The notes: a model not told the origin generated them from the sequence alone. A stretch of DNA of 64,000 nt from Alkalihalobacterium alkalinitrilicum (GCF_002019605.1 NZ_KV917368.1:4571070-4635069); one strand, 5' to 3'; positions 15,643 through 25,235 are shown, counted from the stretch's first letter. Made by a program: numbers and translations.

Positions 15643-16602
15643 TCATTGATCCCCATTAATACTAAGGTCACTAACATAATAAGAATTCTTCCCTTGCGAA
15701 ATGAGTTTGTAGTTTGTCAAAAGAATATTTCGTATGGTTTTCTTAGATGTAATGATCTTACACCACTCGTATATTGTGTTTGTAGTTATTTTTCTGTTTG
15801 GGAAAAGAATAGTAAATTCTTCTACACACCTTAACACAGCAGTGGTAACATCTTCTATTTGCCCGCAATTTTTGCAAACTAATATTCTGTCATTGCACGC
15901 ACCTATTAACGAAGCGCACGAAACACAAGGTATTCCCTTTTTAAGTTGTTCATAAGTATATTCAGGTAACTTGGCATAGGGGGATTTATTATGGTGAATA
16001 GTTAACAGTTTTTCTTGTTAACAGTTTTTCTGCTAATTGTGAATGTTTTTCGGTTAGTTGGTTTGTCGATTTTTTGTTTAAGTTGTTCAGAAATCGTTTA
16101 AGCTGAGTCGGAAAAATAATTTGCATATTGAGTGGGGCTTGGTATAGCTGAAAATGGGGATTCATGAAGATGAGGTATGTTTCAAGTGAAGTGATAAAAG
16201 TGTTAAACCCAAGTTCTTGGAGTAAACGTTGAAATAAAAATTCACTACGTTTTACTTGAAGGACGGGATTTTTGATTTCGGTTTTCGTTAACGTGTACCA
16301 TTTATCGTCTTCGATCAAAAAGTCGCCTTCATAATTTTTGACTTCAAAGAGGTAGATTTTCTCTGTAGTTATTAATAGTGTATCGATTTGAAAAAACGTA
16401 TTGTGCATTCCAATAATAAGTCATTTAATACAAGGCAATCCATCGATCGTTTCTCTAGCCATTTATCAAACGCTTGCTCACCTTTATATCCCCTTTCAAG
16501 ATTTAAGTAGTATTGATCTTCCTTTTCAGATAAAATAGATCGACCATTTAAATATCTCCAAATCTTTAAAGCTACTGCTTCTTCACGAGGTTTAATAGCC
16601 AT
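15643..16602 (-). pseudogene. NERD-domain protein, broken by two frameshifts
   Basis: Three consecutive frames make one ~320-residue protein. Part 1 (16602 to ~16405) has the NERD start RGYKGEQAFDKWL...CLVLNDLLLE. Part 2 (~16408 to 16000) continues TFFQIDTLLI and IYLFEVKNYEGD, the nuclease-like core with its Asp and Glu-x-Lys. Part 3 (~16000 to 15643) is the tail with a CVSC...CKNC zinc ribbon and ITTNTIYEWCK. A one-base loss near 16408 breaks parts 1 and 2. A 16-bp tandem duplication (16001-16032) breaks parts 2 and 3; removing one copy mentally gives a continuous frame. NERD proteins resemble nucleases; their role in Bacillus is unknown. Confidence 0.85.
16001..16032. repeat. 16-bp tandem duplication inside the NERD pseudogene
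   Basis: Two copies of GTTAACAGTTTTTCT plus one base (16001-16016, 16017-16032), differing only at the last base. The 16-bp length shifts the frame by one and so inactivates the gene. Confidence 0.9.
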
Positions 16603-16827
16603 AGGTCACCCCATTAAAAGATACATTAATTTTATGAAAAATAGCTTTGACATACAAGCATTCCAATCCTATTTTTTTATAACTAGGAAGTCTAACTTTC
16701 GTAAACCTAAGTAATCAAAACGAGTCAATTACACATCACCAAAAAAAAATCAGCATAAAAGGTTTATTATGTGCTTCTTTTTGCTAAAATATACGAATGA
16801 TAGGAACAATCGAACGGAGGAGAAGTT

Positions 16828-17826
16828 GTGTTAGAACCGAAGACAAATATAGAAAAGTTGTTTGTAGCGATTGATGAAAGTGCTGAACTACTAAAGGAAG
16901 AACTCGATATTACATATTTAGAAGCTTTAGCTGATGCGGGAGAAAATCTTTTTCAAGGTGAAGTGGTTCAAGAGATTTCGTCCGCAACTAAAAAACAATT
17001 GGAAAGTAGATTAGCTCAAATAGACTTTGAAGTCTTGCATAAAGAGGAAGTTAGAAAAGCTCTGCAATTAGCTGTGTTAAAAGGAATGAAAGAAGCGACG
17101 CAACCGAATCATGCCCTCACTCCTGATACAGTGGCAATATTTATAAGTTACTTAGTAAATAAGATTACGAGCAAAAAGGAAGAGGTGACCATTGGCGATC
17201 CAGCCGTTGGGACTGGAAATTTGTTAACGGCTGTTTTAAACGGACTGCAGAAAAAAAAGGTAAAAAGTTATGGACTAGAAGCAGATGAGACGTTGTTGCA
17301 TCTAGCTTTTGTGAGTGCTAACTTGCAGGAACAACAAATTGAACTGTATCACCAAGACAGCATCAGACCGTTGAGCTTGGCACCAGTTGACGTCATTTTA
17401 TCTGATTTACCAGTTGGTTATTATCCAAATGAAGAGATTGCCTTTCAATATGAGCTAAAGGCAAAAGAAGGACGATCGTTTGTCCATCACTTAATGATTG
17501 AAAAATCAGTTGAATTAACAAAAGAAAACGGATATCTGATTTTTCTTATTCCAAATTTTTTGTTCGAAAGTGACCAAGCTCCTGCCTTGAATGCATATCT
17601 TAAAGAAAAAACAATCATCTTAGGGTTACTACAGTTACCGCAAACGATGTTTAAAAACGCACAACATGGCAAAAGTATTTTAATCCTTCAAAAAAAGGGA
17701 GATGAAGCTGTTCAGCCGCGGCAAGCGTTACTGGCGGACATGCCATCATTTTCTCGTCAAGATGCGTTAGCAGATATGTTAAAGCAAATTGATCGTTGGT
17801 TTGAAGAAGAGTTAAACATTTCATAA
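16828..17826 (+). CDS. ytxK: Class I SAM-dependent methyltransferase-like protein YtxK
   Basis: 332 residues from a GTG start set 8 bases after CGGAGGAG. The fold is that of N6-adenine DNA methylases: SAM motif I reads GDPAVGTGNLL (~129-139) and the catalytic-loop position reads SDLPVGYY in place of the canonical NPPF/Y, as is usual for YtxK. There is no target-recognition domain and no restriction partner, so it is not a classical modification enzyme. Its substrate is unproven. It lies just upstream of ackA, as in B. subtilis. Confidence 0.88.
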   Translation: MLEPKTNIEKLFVAIDESAELLKEELDITYLEALADAGENLFQGEVVQEISSATKKQLESRLAQIDFEVLHKEEVRKALQLAVLKGMKEATQPNHALTPDTVAIFISYLVNKITSKKEEVTIGDPAVGTGNLLTAVLNGLQKKKVKSYGLEADETLLHLAFVSANLQEQQIELYHQDSIRPLSLAPVDVILSDLPVGYYPNEEIAFQYELKAKEGRSFVHHLMIEKSVELTKENGYLIFLIPNFLFESDQAPALNAYLKEKTIILGLLQLPQTMFKNAQHGKSILILQKKGDEAVQPRQALLADMPSFSRQDALADMLKQIDRWFEEELNIS

Positions 17827-17843
17827 ACATCAAAAATATAATC

Positions 17844-17937
17844 GAAAAGCTACTTGAAAAGTGTTTTGTGCTGTTCATACATAAAACTAGCATTCCTAGT
17901 TTGCGTTGAGAGGCCGACCTTTTAAGGTAGCTTTTTT
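17844..17937 (+). other. Branched hairpin region after ytxK, possible terminator
   Basis: GAAAAGCTAC (17844-17853) can pair with GTAGCTTTT (17927-17935), enclosing a hairpin AAACTAG/CTAGTTT (17884-17902) and a short ACCTT/AAGGT hairpin that runs into CTTTTTT. It probably ends the ytxK transcript. The rest of 17940-18187 shows only a candidate ackA promoter and a small TGGGTA/TACCCA stem. Confidence 0.45.
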
Positions 17938-18056
17938 CATTTTGAAAGAGGTTAATTTCATCTACTTTCGGTTACATTAAAAGATGGGCTTACTGTTCAT
18001 TAGATGTATTAGAAATAGGCATGCAAGTCTGAATTTAAAGACTTTAAAGTAGTCGG

Positions 18057-18085
18057 TTGAAAACAAATTACTAGAGTGTTTAAAT
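18057..18085 (+). promoter_or_regulatory. Candidate promoter of ackA
   Basis: TTGAAA (18057-18062), 17-bp spacer and TTAAAT (18080-18085, 4 of 6). I found no convincing CcpA site although ackA is CcpA-activated in B. subtilis. Confidence 0.35.
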
Positions 18086-18187
18086 AGGTAAGATGATCAT
18101 ATGACTGATTATAAAATCGATGAAATAATATACAACTTGGGTAGGAAATACACTTACCCAGCATGATTAAAGGAGCGGTTCGTCATA

Positions 18188-19378
18188 ATGGCCAAAATAA
18201 TAGCAATAAATGCAGGGAGTTCCTCGCTAAAGTTTCAATTATTAGACATGCCAGAAGAAGCAGTGATGACAAAAGGAATTGTAGAAAGAATTGGGCTAGG
18301 TGAAAGTATCTTTACGATTGAAGTAAATGGTGAAAAAAATAAAGAGACATTAGACATACCAGACCATTCGTATGCGGTTAAAATTCTCTTAGATAAGCTA
18401 ACTACGTTAGGGATTATTGCATCATTAGAAGAAATTGAAGGGATAGGGCACCGTGTAGTTCATGGTGGTGAGAAGTTTAATGACTCTGTTTTAATTACAG
18501 CTGAAGTGTTAGCAGGAATTGAGGAAGTATCTGAGTTAGCTCCGTTACATAACCCAGCTAACATTATAGGTATTAAAGCTTTTAAAGAAGTACTGCCGAA
18601 GGTACCAGCAGTTGCTGTATTTGATACGGCATTTCATCAAACTATGCCTGAAAAGTCCTTCTTATATAGTTTACCGTACGACTATTACAAAGAATATGGA
18701 ATTCGTAAATACGGTTTTCATGGTACATCCCATAAGTATGTATCACAGCGTGCTGCACAATTGTTAGATCGTCCCCTAGAACAAGTACGATTAATCTCTT
18801 GTCATCTAGGAAATGGAGCAAGTATTGCCGCTATTGATGGAGGAAGGTCGATTGATACATCAATGGGATTTACACCTCTTGCTGGGGTAACTATGGGAAC
18901 TCGCTCAGGTAACATTGATCCAGCCCTAATCCCTTATATCATGGAAAAAACAGGGAAGACCGCTCAAGAAGTTCTCGATGTGTTAAACAAAAACAGTGGC
19001 ATGTTAGGAGTTTCTGGCTTTTCTAGTGACCTAAGAGACATTGAACAAGAAGCAGAAAAAGGTAATGAACGAGCAGAACTAGCACTTGAAGTATTTACGT
19101 CTCGTATTCATAAATACGTTGGGTCTTATGCCGCGCGGATGAATGGTGTTGATGCGATTATTTTTACAGCAGGGATCGGTGAAAATAGTGATGTCATACG
19201 TGAGCGCGTTTTAAGGGGCTTAGAGTTTATGGGCGTATACTGGGACCCAACTTTAAATAAAGTAAGAGGTAAAGAAGCGTTTATCAACTATCCTCACTCT
19301 CCAGTTAAAGTTCTCATTATCCCGACGAATGAAGAAGTGATGATTGCGAGAGACACCGTACGACTCTCACAATCATAA
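18188..19378 (+). CDS. ackA: Acetate kinase
   Basis: Converts acetyl phosphate and ADP to acetate and ATP, the energy-yielding step of overflow metabolism, and the reverse during acetate use. ASKHA fold with all signature parts: [12 protein letters not shown] at the N terminus, the substrate loop HRVVHGG, the catalytic region [19 protein letters not shown] and CHLGNGAS, and TAGIGENS near the end. 396 residues is standard. Good AAAGGAG site. Standing alone with a long leader and a strong terminator. Confidence 0.98.
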   Translation: MAKIIAINAGSSSLKFQLLDMPEEAVMTKGIVERIGLGESIFTIEVNGEKNKETLDIPDHSYAVKILLDKLTTLGIIASLEEIEGIGHRVVHGGEKFNDSVLITAEVLAGIEEVSELAPLHNPANIIGIKAFKEVLPKVPAVAVFDTAFHQTMPEKSFLYSLPYDYYKEYGIRKYGFHGTSHKYVSQRAAQLLDRPLEQVRLISCHLGNGASIAAIDGGRSIDTSMGFTPLAGVTMGTRSGNIDPALIPYIMEKTGKTAQEVLDVLNKNSGMLGVSGFSSDLRDIEQEAEKGNERAELALEVFTSRIHKYVGSYAARMNGVDAIIFTAGIGENSDVIRERVLRGLEFMGVYWDPTLNKVRGKEAFINYPHSPVKVLIIPTNEEVMIARDTVRLSQS

Positions 19379-19467
19379 ACATAAAGTAAAATTTCATTTC
19401 GTAGGGTGTTCCTTTATCCCGTAATGAATATTAGTTATAAAACCGTTAATGAAAAAAATATTATAAA

Positions 19468-19517
19468 AAACAGGTAGACCCTTCAAAATGATAAAAGGTC
19501 TACCTGTTTCTGTTTTT
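19468..19517 (+). terminator. Intrinsic terminator of ackA
   Basis: Thirteen-bp perfect stem (19468-19480 with 19497-19509), 16-base loop, then CTGTTTTT. Confidence 0.9.
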
Positions 19518-19535
19518 ATTCCTATGGATCGTCTT

Positions 19536-19688
19536 TTATCCCGCAACAACTGGCAGTAATAACTAAATGCACACAGACTAAATTTGGCACATCCTGTGGC
19601 AACGTACGTGTGACCCACATCGTGTGGACCTCAACTAACCATCAGTGGGGGAAGAGGAAAGCCCCTCATTGATGGAAGTTTCACTTTA
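19536..19688 (+). repeat. Dispersed repeat A, copy 2 (long form)
   Basis: Starts TTATCCCGCAACAACTGGCA and ends TTTCACTTTA. Closely related to copy 1 throughout, including the CCCACA/TGTGG hairpin and the CCATCAGTG ... TGATGG arms. Confidence 0.88.
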
Positions 19689-19739
19689 TGACAAAACTAA
19701 GAACTTGACCTTCTAGCGAACCAATCTGTGTGCAAAAAC

Positions 19740-19768
19740 TTTTATTCAATAAATAGATCGCATACAAT
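19740..19768 (+). promoter_or_regulatory. Candidate sigma-E promoter of the YhaM-like operon
   Basis: CATACAAT (19761-19768) is an exact sigma-E -10 (CATACAnT). Fourteen bases upstream TTTTATT matches the -35 pattern KMATATT at 5 of 7. It ends 36 bp before the start codon. Confidence 0.35.
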
Positions 19769-19804
19769 GAAAGTAACTTAGAAGTTTTGGGAGAGTGTTC
19801 ATAA

Positions 19805-20740
19805 TTGAGTTGGATGAACAAACAAGAAGGAGAACGGGTTGTCGATTACTTCATTGTGAAAGATCGGGAAACAAATATCGCGGCAAATGGCAGTGATTAT
19901 CTATCTCTCACGTTAAGCAATCAGCATGGGATCCTACGAGCGAAATTATGGGACGTAACGGAAAAACAAAAAGAATGGTTATTAAAACGAGCGATTATTA
20001 AGGTTGATGGTATGATCACGTTTTTTCGGGAACAAAGACAATTGAATATTCAGCGTGTCCGCCTTGTGACAGAAGAAGATGCTATTGACATCAATGAGTT
20101 AGTCAATCATGTTACAATTCCCCGTGAGGAATTATGGCAGGAGTTACGTATGTTTATCGAAGAAGTTGAAAGTGATACACTTCGCGAATTAATTAAAACA
20201 TTATTAAGAAAGAAGGACTTACGTGAAAAACTAACGACGGTCCCAGCGGCTAAAGAATATCATCATGCGTATTATGCAGGGTTGCTTGAACATATTGTTA
20301 CACTTTGTCATGTTGCAGCACAATTATTACCAGTGTATCCACAATTAAATAAGGATGTTATCATCACATCTTGTATTTTGCACGATATAGGTAAAACGAA
20401 AGCAATAAGTGATCCGATTGTACCTGACTATACAACCAGTGGCGAATTACTTGGTTATGTCTTCTTAAGTATAGAAATGATACTAGAAGGAGCGATACAA
20501 GCAGGAATTTCGACAGATCACAACGAAGTTTTAGCAGTAAAGCATTGTGTTCTGTCAAATGATCGACAACCAACACAAGCAAGTGGAGTTCGTAGTAAAA
20601 CAGCAGAGGCTATATTTTTTCAACATATCAATCAACTGGATAATGAATTAAATGCTCTATTTACGCTAGGTAATGAATCTAATGAAGATTGGACATTTTT
20701 ACCAATGTTTAAGCGAAGGATGTATACTTATCGGAAATAA
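19805..20740 (+). CDS. YhaM-like 3'-5' exoribonuclease (OB fold + HD domain)
   Basis: 311 residues from a TTG start placed after GGGAGAG. The N-terminal ~90 residues are an OB-fold nucleic-acid-binding domain (SLTLSNQHGILRAKLWDVTE); residues ~150-290 are an HD domain with the metal-binding residues in HHAYYAGLLEH and SCILHDIGK. This is the layout and length of B. subtilis YhaM, a 3'-5' exonuclease on RNA and DNA. It is not at the yhaM locus, so it may be a second copy or a relocated ortholog. It heads a three-gene unit with a Lon-like fragment and an EcsC-family gene. Confidence 0.82.
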   Translation: MSWMNKQEGERVVDYFIVKDRETNIAANGSDYLSLTLSNQHGILRAKLWDVTEKQKEWLLKRAIIKVDGMITFFREQRQLNIQRVRLVTEEDAIDINELVNHVTIPREELWQELRMFIEEVESDTLRELIKTLLRKKDLREKLTTVPAAKEYHHAYYAGLLEHIVTLCHVAAQLLPVYPQLNKDVIITSCILHDIGKTKAISDPIVPDYTTSGELLGYVFLSIEMILEGAIQAGISTDHNEVLAVKHCVLSNDRQPTQASGVRSKTAEAIFFQHINQLDNELNALFTLGNESNEDWTFLPMFKRRMYTYRK

Positions 20741-20768
20741 AAGAGCTACAACTAGGGGGAACAAGGGG

Positions 20769-20957
20769 ATGAACAGAGTTTCGCAAGAAAAGATAGAGAA
20801 ATTAAAATTAACAGAAGATCAGTTAGCCAATCGTTTTGATTTTAACCAATTTCCATTTCAAACCACAGCAGAAGTCGATAGTTTAATTGGAGAGATGGTT
20901 GGACAAGAACGAGCAGTTCGAAAAAATAGTTCGAGCGAAAGGAGTAAAAGCGAGTGA
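20769..20957 (+). CDS. 62-aa remnant matching the start of a Lon-like AAA+ protease
   Basis: Residues ~8-47 (LTEDQLANRFDF, FPFQTTAEV, GEMVGQERAVR) look like the extreme N terminus of the LonC/YcbZ-type AAA+ ATP-dependent proteases, where an FxF-TT-E segment precedes GQERAVRA. After GQERAVR the similarity stops and a short Ser/Lys-rich tail (KNSSSERSKSE) leads to a stop. All ATPase and protease parts are missing. It still has a fair GGGGGAACAAGGGG leader and its stop overlaps the next start by four bases (GTGA), so translation may be kept for coupling. Likely a deletion product; resemblance is from memory, not a search. Confidence 0.55.
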   Translation: MNRVSQEKIEKLKLTEDQLANRFDFNQFPFQTTAEVDSLIGEMVGQERAVRKNSSSERSKSE

Positions 20958-21787
20958 CTTTAACGAAACAGGAACAGCGTTTGATATTAGAAATTGAGCA
21001 GTGGGAAGAAACATTTTTTCTACATGAGCCGACAGACTTTGAAACAATGTATCAAAAATGGTTAAACGTCGGTTTAGACCAAATTGGTAAAGATAAAAAA
21101 TCCAAAGTTTTGGAGACTATCGATAACTTTTTATTTCATTTACATGCGATGATTCAAAATTCACGGTTTCATGAAGATGCAAGAGAGAGAATTCTCGAAC
21201 AAGCTAAAGTGTTTAATGCAGAAATTGAAGAAGTTCAAGATATTCGAACATTGTCAATTGAAAAGCTAAACTTTATGGCCAAACAACAAATGGCGAAGCA
21301 ACGGCTAATGTCAATGGGGCAAGGCGGTGTTTCGGGTATGGGGGGAATTCTTTTATTAGGAATAGACCTCCCTGCCATGATTGCCATTAACATGAGAGCA
21401 ATTCAACTCATTGGCCTGTCTTATGGATATGATGTAAAACGTCCTGCTGAAATGATGGTCGCCATAAAAATTTTTCATGTTGCGTCTTTACCGAAAAACT
21501 TACAAGCGGGTGCTTGGGATGCATTATGGGAGGAAGTACAGTCGGAAGATTATGATGAATGGTTTTATACAGGAAACGAAGAAGTTGCAGATATTTCTTG
21601 GATCCAACAACCTTTAAGACAATTAATAAAAGTTATGATGATTATGTTATTACGGAAAAAATTAATCCAAGGTGTGCCGCTTATTGGAATGGTTTTTGGA
21701 GCAACGATGAATTATCAATTTTCAAGGCAAGTAACCGAAGTGGCGCAACGGTTTTATCAAAAACGATTATTAATTGAAAAAGGTTAA
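20954..21787 (+). CDS. EcsC-family protein
   Basis: 277 residues starting with GTG, four bases overlapping the preceding stop. The EcsC family signature is visible: a helical N terminus, then the amphipathic Gly-rich segment GQGGVSGMGGILLLGIDLPAMIAINMRAIQLIGLSYGYD and a C-terminal helix pair with GVPLIGMVFGATMNYQ. EcsC of B. subtilis is encoded with the EcsAB transporter; stand-alone family members such as this have no established function, though some peripheral membrane association is expected. Co-transcribed with the YhaM-like gene. Confidence 0.85.
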   Translation: MTLTKQEQRLILEIEQWEETFFLHEPTDFETMYQKWLNVGLDQIGKDKKSKVLETIDNFLFHLHAMIQNSRFHEDARERILEQAKVFNAEIEEVQDIRTLSIEKLNFMAKQQMAKQRLMSMGQGGVSGMGGILLLGIDLPAMIAINMRAIQLIGLSYGYDVKRPAEMMVAIKIFHVASLPKNLQAGAWDALWEEVQSEDYDEWFYTGNEEVADISWIQQPLRQLIKVMMIMLLRKKLIQGVPLIGMVFGATMNYQFSRQVTEVAQRFYQKRLLIEKG

Positions 21788-21793
21788 ATAGCG

Positions 21794-21830
21794 AAGCGAA
21801 GCCCTTATCTTTAGAGGACTTCGCTTTTAA
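21794..21830 (+). terminator. Terminator of the YhaM-like operon
   Basis: AAGCGAAG (21794-21801) pairs with CTTCGCTT (21819-21826), partly extended inside, followed by TTAATTT. Confidence 0.75.
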
Positions 21831-21916
21831 TTTGTGTCTATTAGTAGAATATTGTTTGAATTACAGCGGTAAACTAAGTTAATCGCAAAGAAACGACATA
21901 CTTATTACCTCCTAGA

Positions 21917-22231
21917 TTATTGGTGAACTTTGTCTGTGACATTTTGATTGATGCGGTACCAAATCCAGAGGTCGTTAATAATTGAAGCTAATTCTGAAAT
22001 ATCACTATTTAATTCACAAGATTTCGGAAAGTTTTCTTCGTTATTAAGTGCTGCTTGTTTTTGATTAATTTGTACTTCAAGGTCAGCAATTCGATCAGGT
22101 ATACTCCCGCGATTTTGTTCCCATCGAAGTAAAATTTCTGTTTGCGTAGAAAATGTATATTCATCCCAGTCTTTATATAAATGGGGTATCTCTATTCCTA
22201 AGCGCTTATCATATATAAATTTAAAATCCAC
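21917..22231 (-). CDS. Conserved hypothetical protein, 104 aa
   Basis: I do not recognise a named family. The start is a GTG placed 7 bases after GAGGAGGTG; the frame continues further upstream only through that site. The protein is soluble, rich in Trp, Glu and Asn, with the stretch DFKFIYDKRLGIEIPHLYKDW at the N terminus, then an IPDRIADLEVQINQKQAAL helix and IINDLWIWYRINQ. Its regular helices and full coding character argue for a real gene. It is divergent from argG and stands alone. Confidence 0.7.
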   Translation of the reverse strand: MDFKFIYDKRLGIEIPHLYKDWDEYTFSTQTEILLRWEQNRGSIPDRIADLEVQINQKQAALNNEENFPKSCELNSDISELASIINDLWIWYRINQNVTDKVHQ

Positions 22232-22538
22232 ATCTCCACCTCCTCTTTTAATTTTACATGAACTATCTAGAGATTTAAACATATAGATAGTGAAAACAAA
22301 AATTGATAAATAATATTCAATTTTTTTAAATTACCCTATTGCCAAAAATGAAGTTAGTTGTTAAAGTAATGAATAATAATTAGTTTTTATTTAAGTTTAT
22401 TCATTTTATAAGAATTTGATTTCACTGTTGTTATCAATATTCGGAAAGCATTATGGAAGTCATCATATAAAGCTTGAGTAAAATGGTCAATACATTACTT
22501 TTAATGCTCGCTAATCGGCGAGTTTACTTTAGAAAATC

Positions 22539-22576
22539 AATGCATAAAAATGATTGATAAAGAATTTATATTCATA
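22539..22576 (+). promoter_or_regulatory. Tandem ARG boxes upstream of argG
   Basis: Two 18-bp sites, 22539-22556 (AATGCATAAAAATGATTG) and 22559-22576 (AAAGAATTTATATTCATA), two bases apart, resemble the ArgR/AhrC operator CATGAATAAAAATTCAAG. The second is a near-symmetric GAAT-TTAT-ATTC. Pairs of such boxes just before an arginine gene are the known arrangement. A hairpin CTCGC/GCGAG lies just upstream (~22507-22522). Confidence 0.7.
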
Positions 22577-22596
22577 TACTTATTGGAGGGAATAGC

Positions 22597-23817
22597 ATGA
22601 CTAAGAAAAAAGTAGTATTAGCATATTCTGGGGGATTAGATACATCGGTAGCAATTAAATGGTTAAGTGACCAAGGGTATGACGTTGTAGCTGTCGGTCT
22701 TGATGTTGGTGAAGGAAGAGATTTAGATTTTATTAAAGAAAAAGCTCTTACAGTTGGAGCTATTCAGTCCTATACAATTGATGCGAAAAAAGAATTTGCA
22801 GAAGAGTTTGTGCTACCAGCACTTCAAGCTCATACATTATATGAGCAAAAGTATCCGCTAGTATCGGCGTTATCACGTCCATTAATCTCAAAGAAGCTCG
22901 TTGAAATTGCAGAGCAAGTAGGCGCTGATGCCGTTGCTCATGGTTGTACAGGTAAAGGAAACGACCAAGTGCGTTTTGAAGTATCCATTCAAGCGTTAAA
23001 TCCTGATTTAGAAGTACTTGCTCCTGTTCGTGAGTGGGGTTGGTCTCGTGATGAAGAAATTGAATATGCAAAAAATAACAATATTCCGATCCCAATTGAC
23101 TTAGACAATCCGTATTCAGTCGATGCTAACCTTTGGGGACGTGCGAATGAGTGTGGAGTCCTAGAAGATCCTTGGGCGACTCCTCCAGAAGGTGCATACG
23201 AAATGACAGCACCACTTGAAAAAACACCAGATGTTCCAGAGTACTTAGAAATTGCGTTTGAACAAGGAGTACCTGTGTCATTAGATGGAACAAAGTATGA
23301 ACTACATGAACTTATTTTAAAATTAAATGAAGTCGCTGGTAAGCATGGGGTTGGACGTATTGACCACGTGGAAAATCGTCTTGTTGGTATTAAATCTCGT
23401 GAAGTATATGAGTGCCCAGGTGCGATGACATTGATTAAAGCTCATAAAGAATTGGAAGACTTAACATTAACGAAAGATGTAGCTCACTTTAAACCAGTAA
23501 TTAGTCAAAAATTAGCAGAAGTGATTTATAACGGTTTATGGTTCTCTTCTTTAACTCCAGCCCTACAAGCTTTCTTACAAGAAACTCAAAAGAATGTAAC
23601 AGGGCTCGTTCGTGTAAAACTATTTAAAGGCCATGCAATTATTGAAGGACGTAAATCAGAATACTCATTATATGATGAGAAGCTTGCTACGTATTCAACG
23701 GATGATGAGTTTGATCATAATGCAGCAGTTGGATTTATCAAACTTTGGGGCCTACCAACAAAAGTAAGTAGTAAAGTAAATAAGGACGTGAACAACAACA
23801 AGGGGGTCAAACTGTGA
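22597..23817 (+). CDS. argG: Argininosuccinate synthase
   Basis: Joins citrulline and aspartate with ATP hydrolysis to AMP, the penultimate step of arginine synthesis. PP-loop [12 protein letters not shown] at residues ~8-19, then [13 protein letters not shown] (aspartate and citrulline contacts) and the tetramerisation part with CPGA. 406 residues, full length. GGAGGG site before the ATG. argH starts within the argG stop (GTGA, four-base overlap), so the two are translationally coupled; two ARG boxes upstream imply repression by arginine. Confidence 0.98.
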   Translation: MTKKKVVLAYSGGLDTSVAIKWLSDQGYDVVAVGLDVGEGRDLDFIKEKALTVGAIQSYTIDAKKEFAEEFVLPALQAHTLYEQKYPLVSALSRPLISKKLVEIAEQVGADAVAHGCTGKGNDQVRFEVSIQALNPDLEVLAPVREWGWSRDEEIEYAKNNNIPIPIDLDNPYSVDANLWGRANECGVLEDPWATPPEGAYEMTAPLEKTPDVPEYLEIAFEQGVPVSLDGTKYELHELILKLNEVAGKHGVGRIDHVENRLVGIKSREVYECPGAMTLIKAHKELEDLTLTKDVAHFKPVISQKLAEVIYNGLWFSSLTPALQAFLQETQKNVTGLVRVKLFKGHAIIEGRKSEYSLYDEKLATYSTDDEFDHNAAVGFIKLWGLPTKVSSKVNKDVNNNKGVKL

Positions 23818-25193
23818 GTAAGCTTTGGGGTGGTCGATTTACGAAAACAGCCGAAGAGTGGGTCGATGAATTCGGCGCCTCTATCGGCTTCGACCAACTA
23901 CTCGTAGAAGAAGACATCGAGGGAAGTTTAGCACACGTTAAAATGCTCGGTAAATGTGGCATTTTGGCAGAAGATGAAGTGGAGAAAATTACGGAAGGTT
24001 TACAGAAAATTTTAGCCAAAGCTCAAAATAGTGAGCTTGAATATTCTGTCCAAAATGAGGATATTCACTTAAACGTGGAAAAGTTCTTAATTGATGAAAT
24101 TGGTCCAGTCGGTGGAAAGCTTCATACAGGTAGAAGTCGAAACGATCAAGTAGCAACAGATATGCATTTATACTTACGTAAACAAATTGAAGAAATTCTT
24201 TCTGAAATTAAAAGCTTACAACATGCTTTAGTCGAGCAAGGGAAACACCATATTGAAACGTTAATTCCAGGCTATACACATTTGCAACGGGCGCAGCCTG
24301 TTTCATTTGCGCATCATTTAATGGCTTATTTCTGGATGTTAGAGCGAGACTTTAATCGTTTTTCAGATAGCCTAAAGCGCGTCAACATTTCACCACTCGG
24401 TGCAGGAGCGCTCGCTGGAACGACTTTCCCGATTGATCGTCACTATAGCGCAGAGTTATTAGGATTCGATGGGATTTATGAAAATAGCCTAGACGCGGTC
24501 AGTGATCGTGATTTCATTCTAGAGTTTTTAAGTGGCTCATCGATTATGATGATGCACTTATCAAGACTTTGTGAGGAAATCATCCTATGGTCATCACAAG
24601 AGTTCCGTTTTATCGAATTAGATGATGCCTTTGCAACAGGAAGTAGCATCATGCCACAAAAGAAAAATCCTGATATGGCAGAACTGATTCGTGGAAAAAC
24701 AGGACGAGTGTATGGAAGTTTATTCTCCCTATTAACGATCCTGAAAGGACTTCCACTTGCGTACAATAAAGATATGCAAGAAGATAAAGAAGGTATGTTT
24801 GATGCGGTGACTACGGTCAAAGGTTCACTTAAAATCTTTACAGGTATGATTGAAACGATGACAGTCAATACCGATGTGATGGAGCAAGCGACGCATTCAG
24901 ACTTCTCCAATGCAACGGAGCTAGCGGATTATTTGGCAAGCAAAGGAATGCCGTTCCGTGATGCGCACGAAGTTGTAGGAAAGCTTGTGCTTCACTGTAT
25001 TCAACAAGGGCACTATCTCTTAGACCTTCCGTTTGCTGAGTACAAAGAAGCAAGTTCTCTATTTGAAGAGGATATTTATGAGGTGCTTCAACCGAAAACA
25101 GTCGTTGCCCGTAGAAATAGTGCGGGTGGGACAGGATTTGCTCAAGTTCAAATAGCGATCGAAAAAGCAGAAGCTTTGTTAAACAATAAATAG
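23814..25193 (+). CDS. argH: Argininosuccinate lyase
   Basis: Splits argininosuccinate to arginine and fumarate. Fumarase/aspartase superfamily tetramer with all three conserved regions, including the signature [12 protein letters not shown] (~residues 279-290) that carries the flexible catalytic loop. 459 residues, normal. GTG start overlapping the argG stop. In B. subtilis argGH lie in the same chromosomal segment. Confidence 0.98.
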   Translation: MSKLWGGRFTKTAEEWVDEFGASIGFDQLLVEEDIEGSLAHVKMLGKCGILAEDEVEKITEGLQKILAKAQNSELEYSVQNEDIHLNVEKFLIDEIGPVGGKLHTGRSRNDQVATDMHLYLRKQIEEILSEIKSLQHALVEQGKHHIETLIPGYTHLQRAQPVSFAHHLMAYFWMLERDFNRFSDSLKRVNISPLGAGALAGTTFPIDRHYSAELLGFDGIYENSLDAVSDRDFILEFLSGSSIMMMHLSRLCEEIILWSSQEFRFIELDDAFATGSSIMPQKKNPDMAELIRGKTGRVYGSLFSLLTILKGLPLAYNKDMQEDKEGMFDAVTTVKGSLKIFTGMIETMTVNTDVMEQATHSDFSNATELADYLASKGMPFRDAHEVVGKLVLHCIQQGHYLLDLPFAEYKEASSLFEEDIYEVLQPKTVVARRNSAGGTGFAQVQIAIEKAEALLNNK

Positions 25194-25235
25194 AAATCGC
25201 TCTAATTAGCGGAATAAATCGTATCGAATATAGAG

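Noticed and set aside
15734-15955. A + strand frame of 73 codons near 15.8 kb
   Set aside because: It is the complement of the NERD pseudogene's zinc-ribbon tail, which reads as a real protein on the other strand.
16828-17826. DNA modification methylase of a restriction system (ytxK)
   Set aside because: No target-recognition domain, altered catalytic motif, no nuclease partner, and conserved synteny with ackA as in other Bacilli.
17827-18187. cre site in the ackA leader
   Set aside because: Expected from B. subtilis, but the best words fail at the central CG and at the right half; no claim made.
24476-24910. A minus-strand frame of 144 codons inside argH
   Set aside because: It is the shadow of the highly conserved argH sequence and lacks a ribosome binding site.
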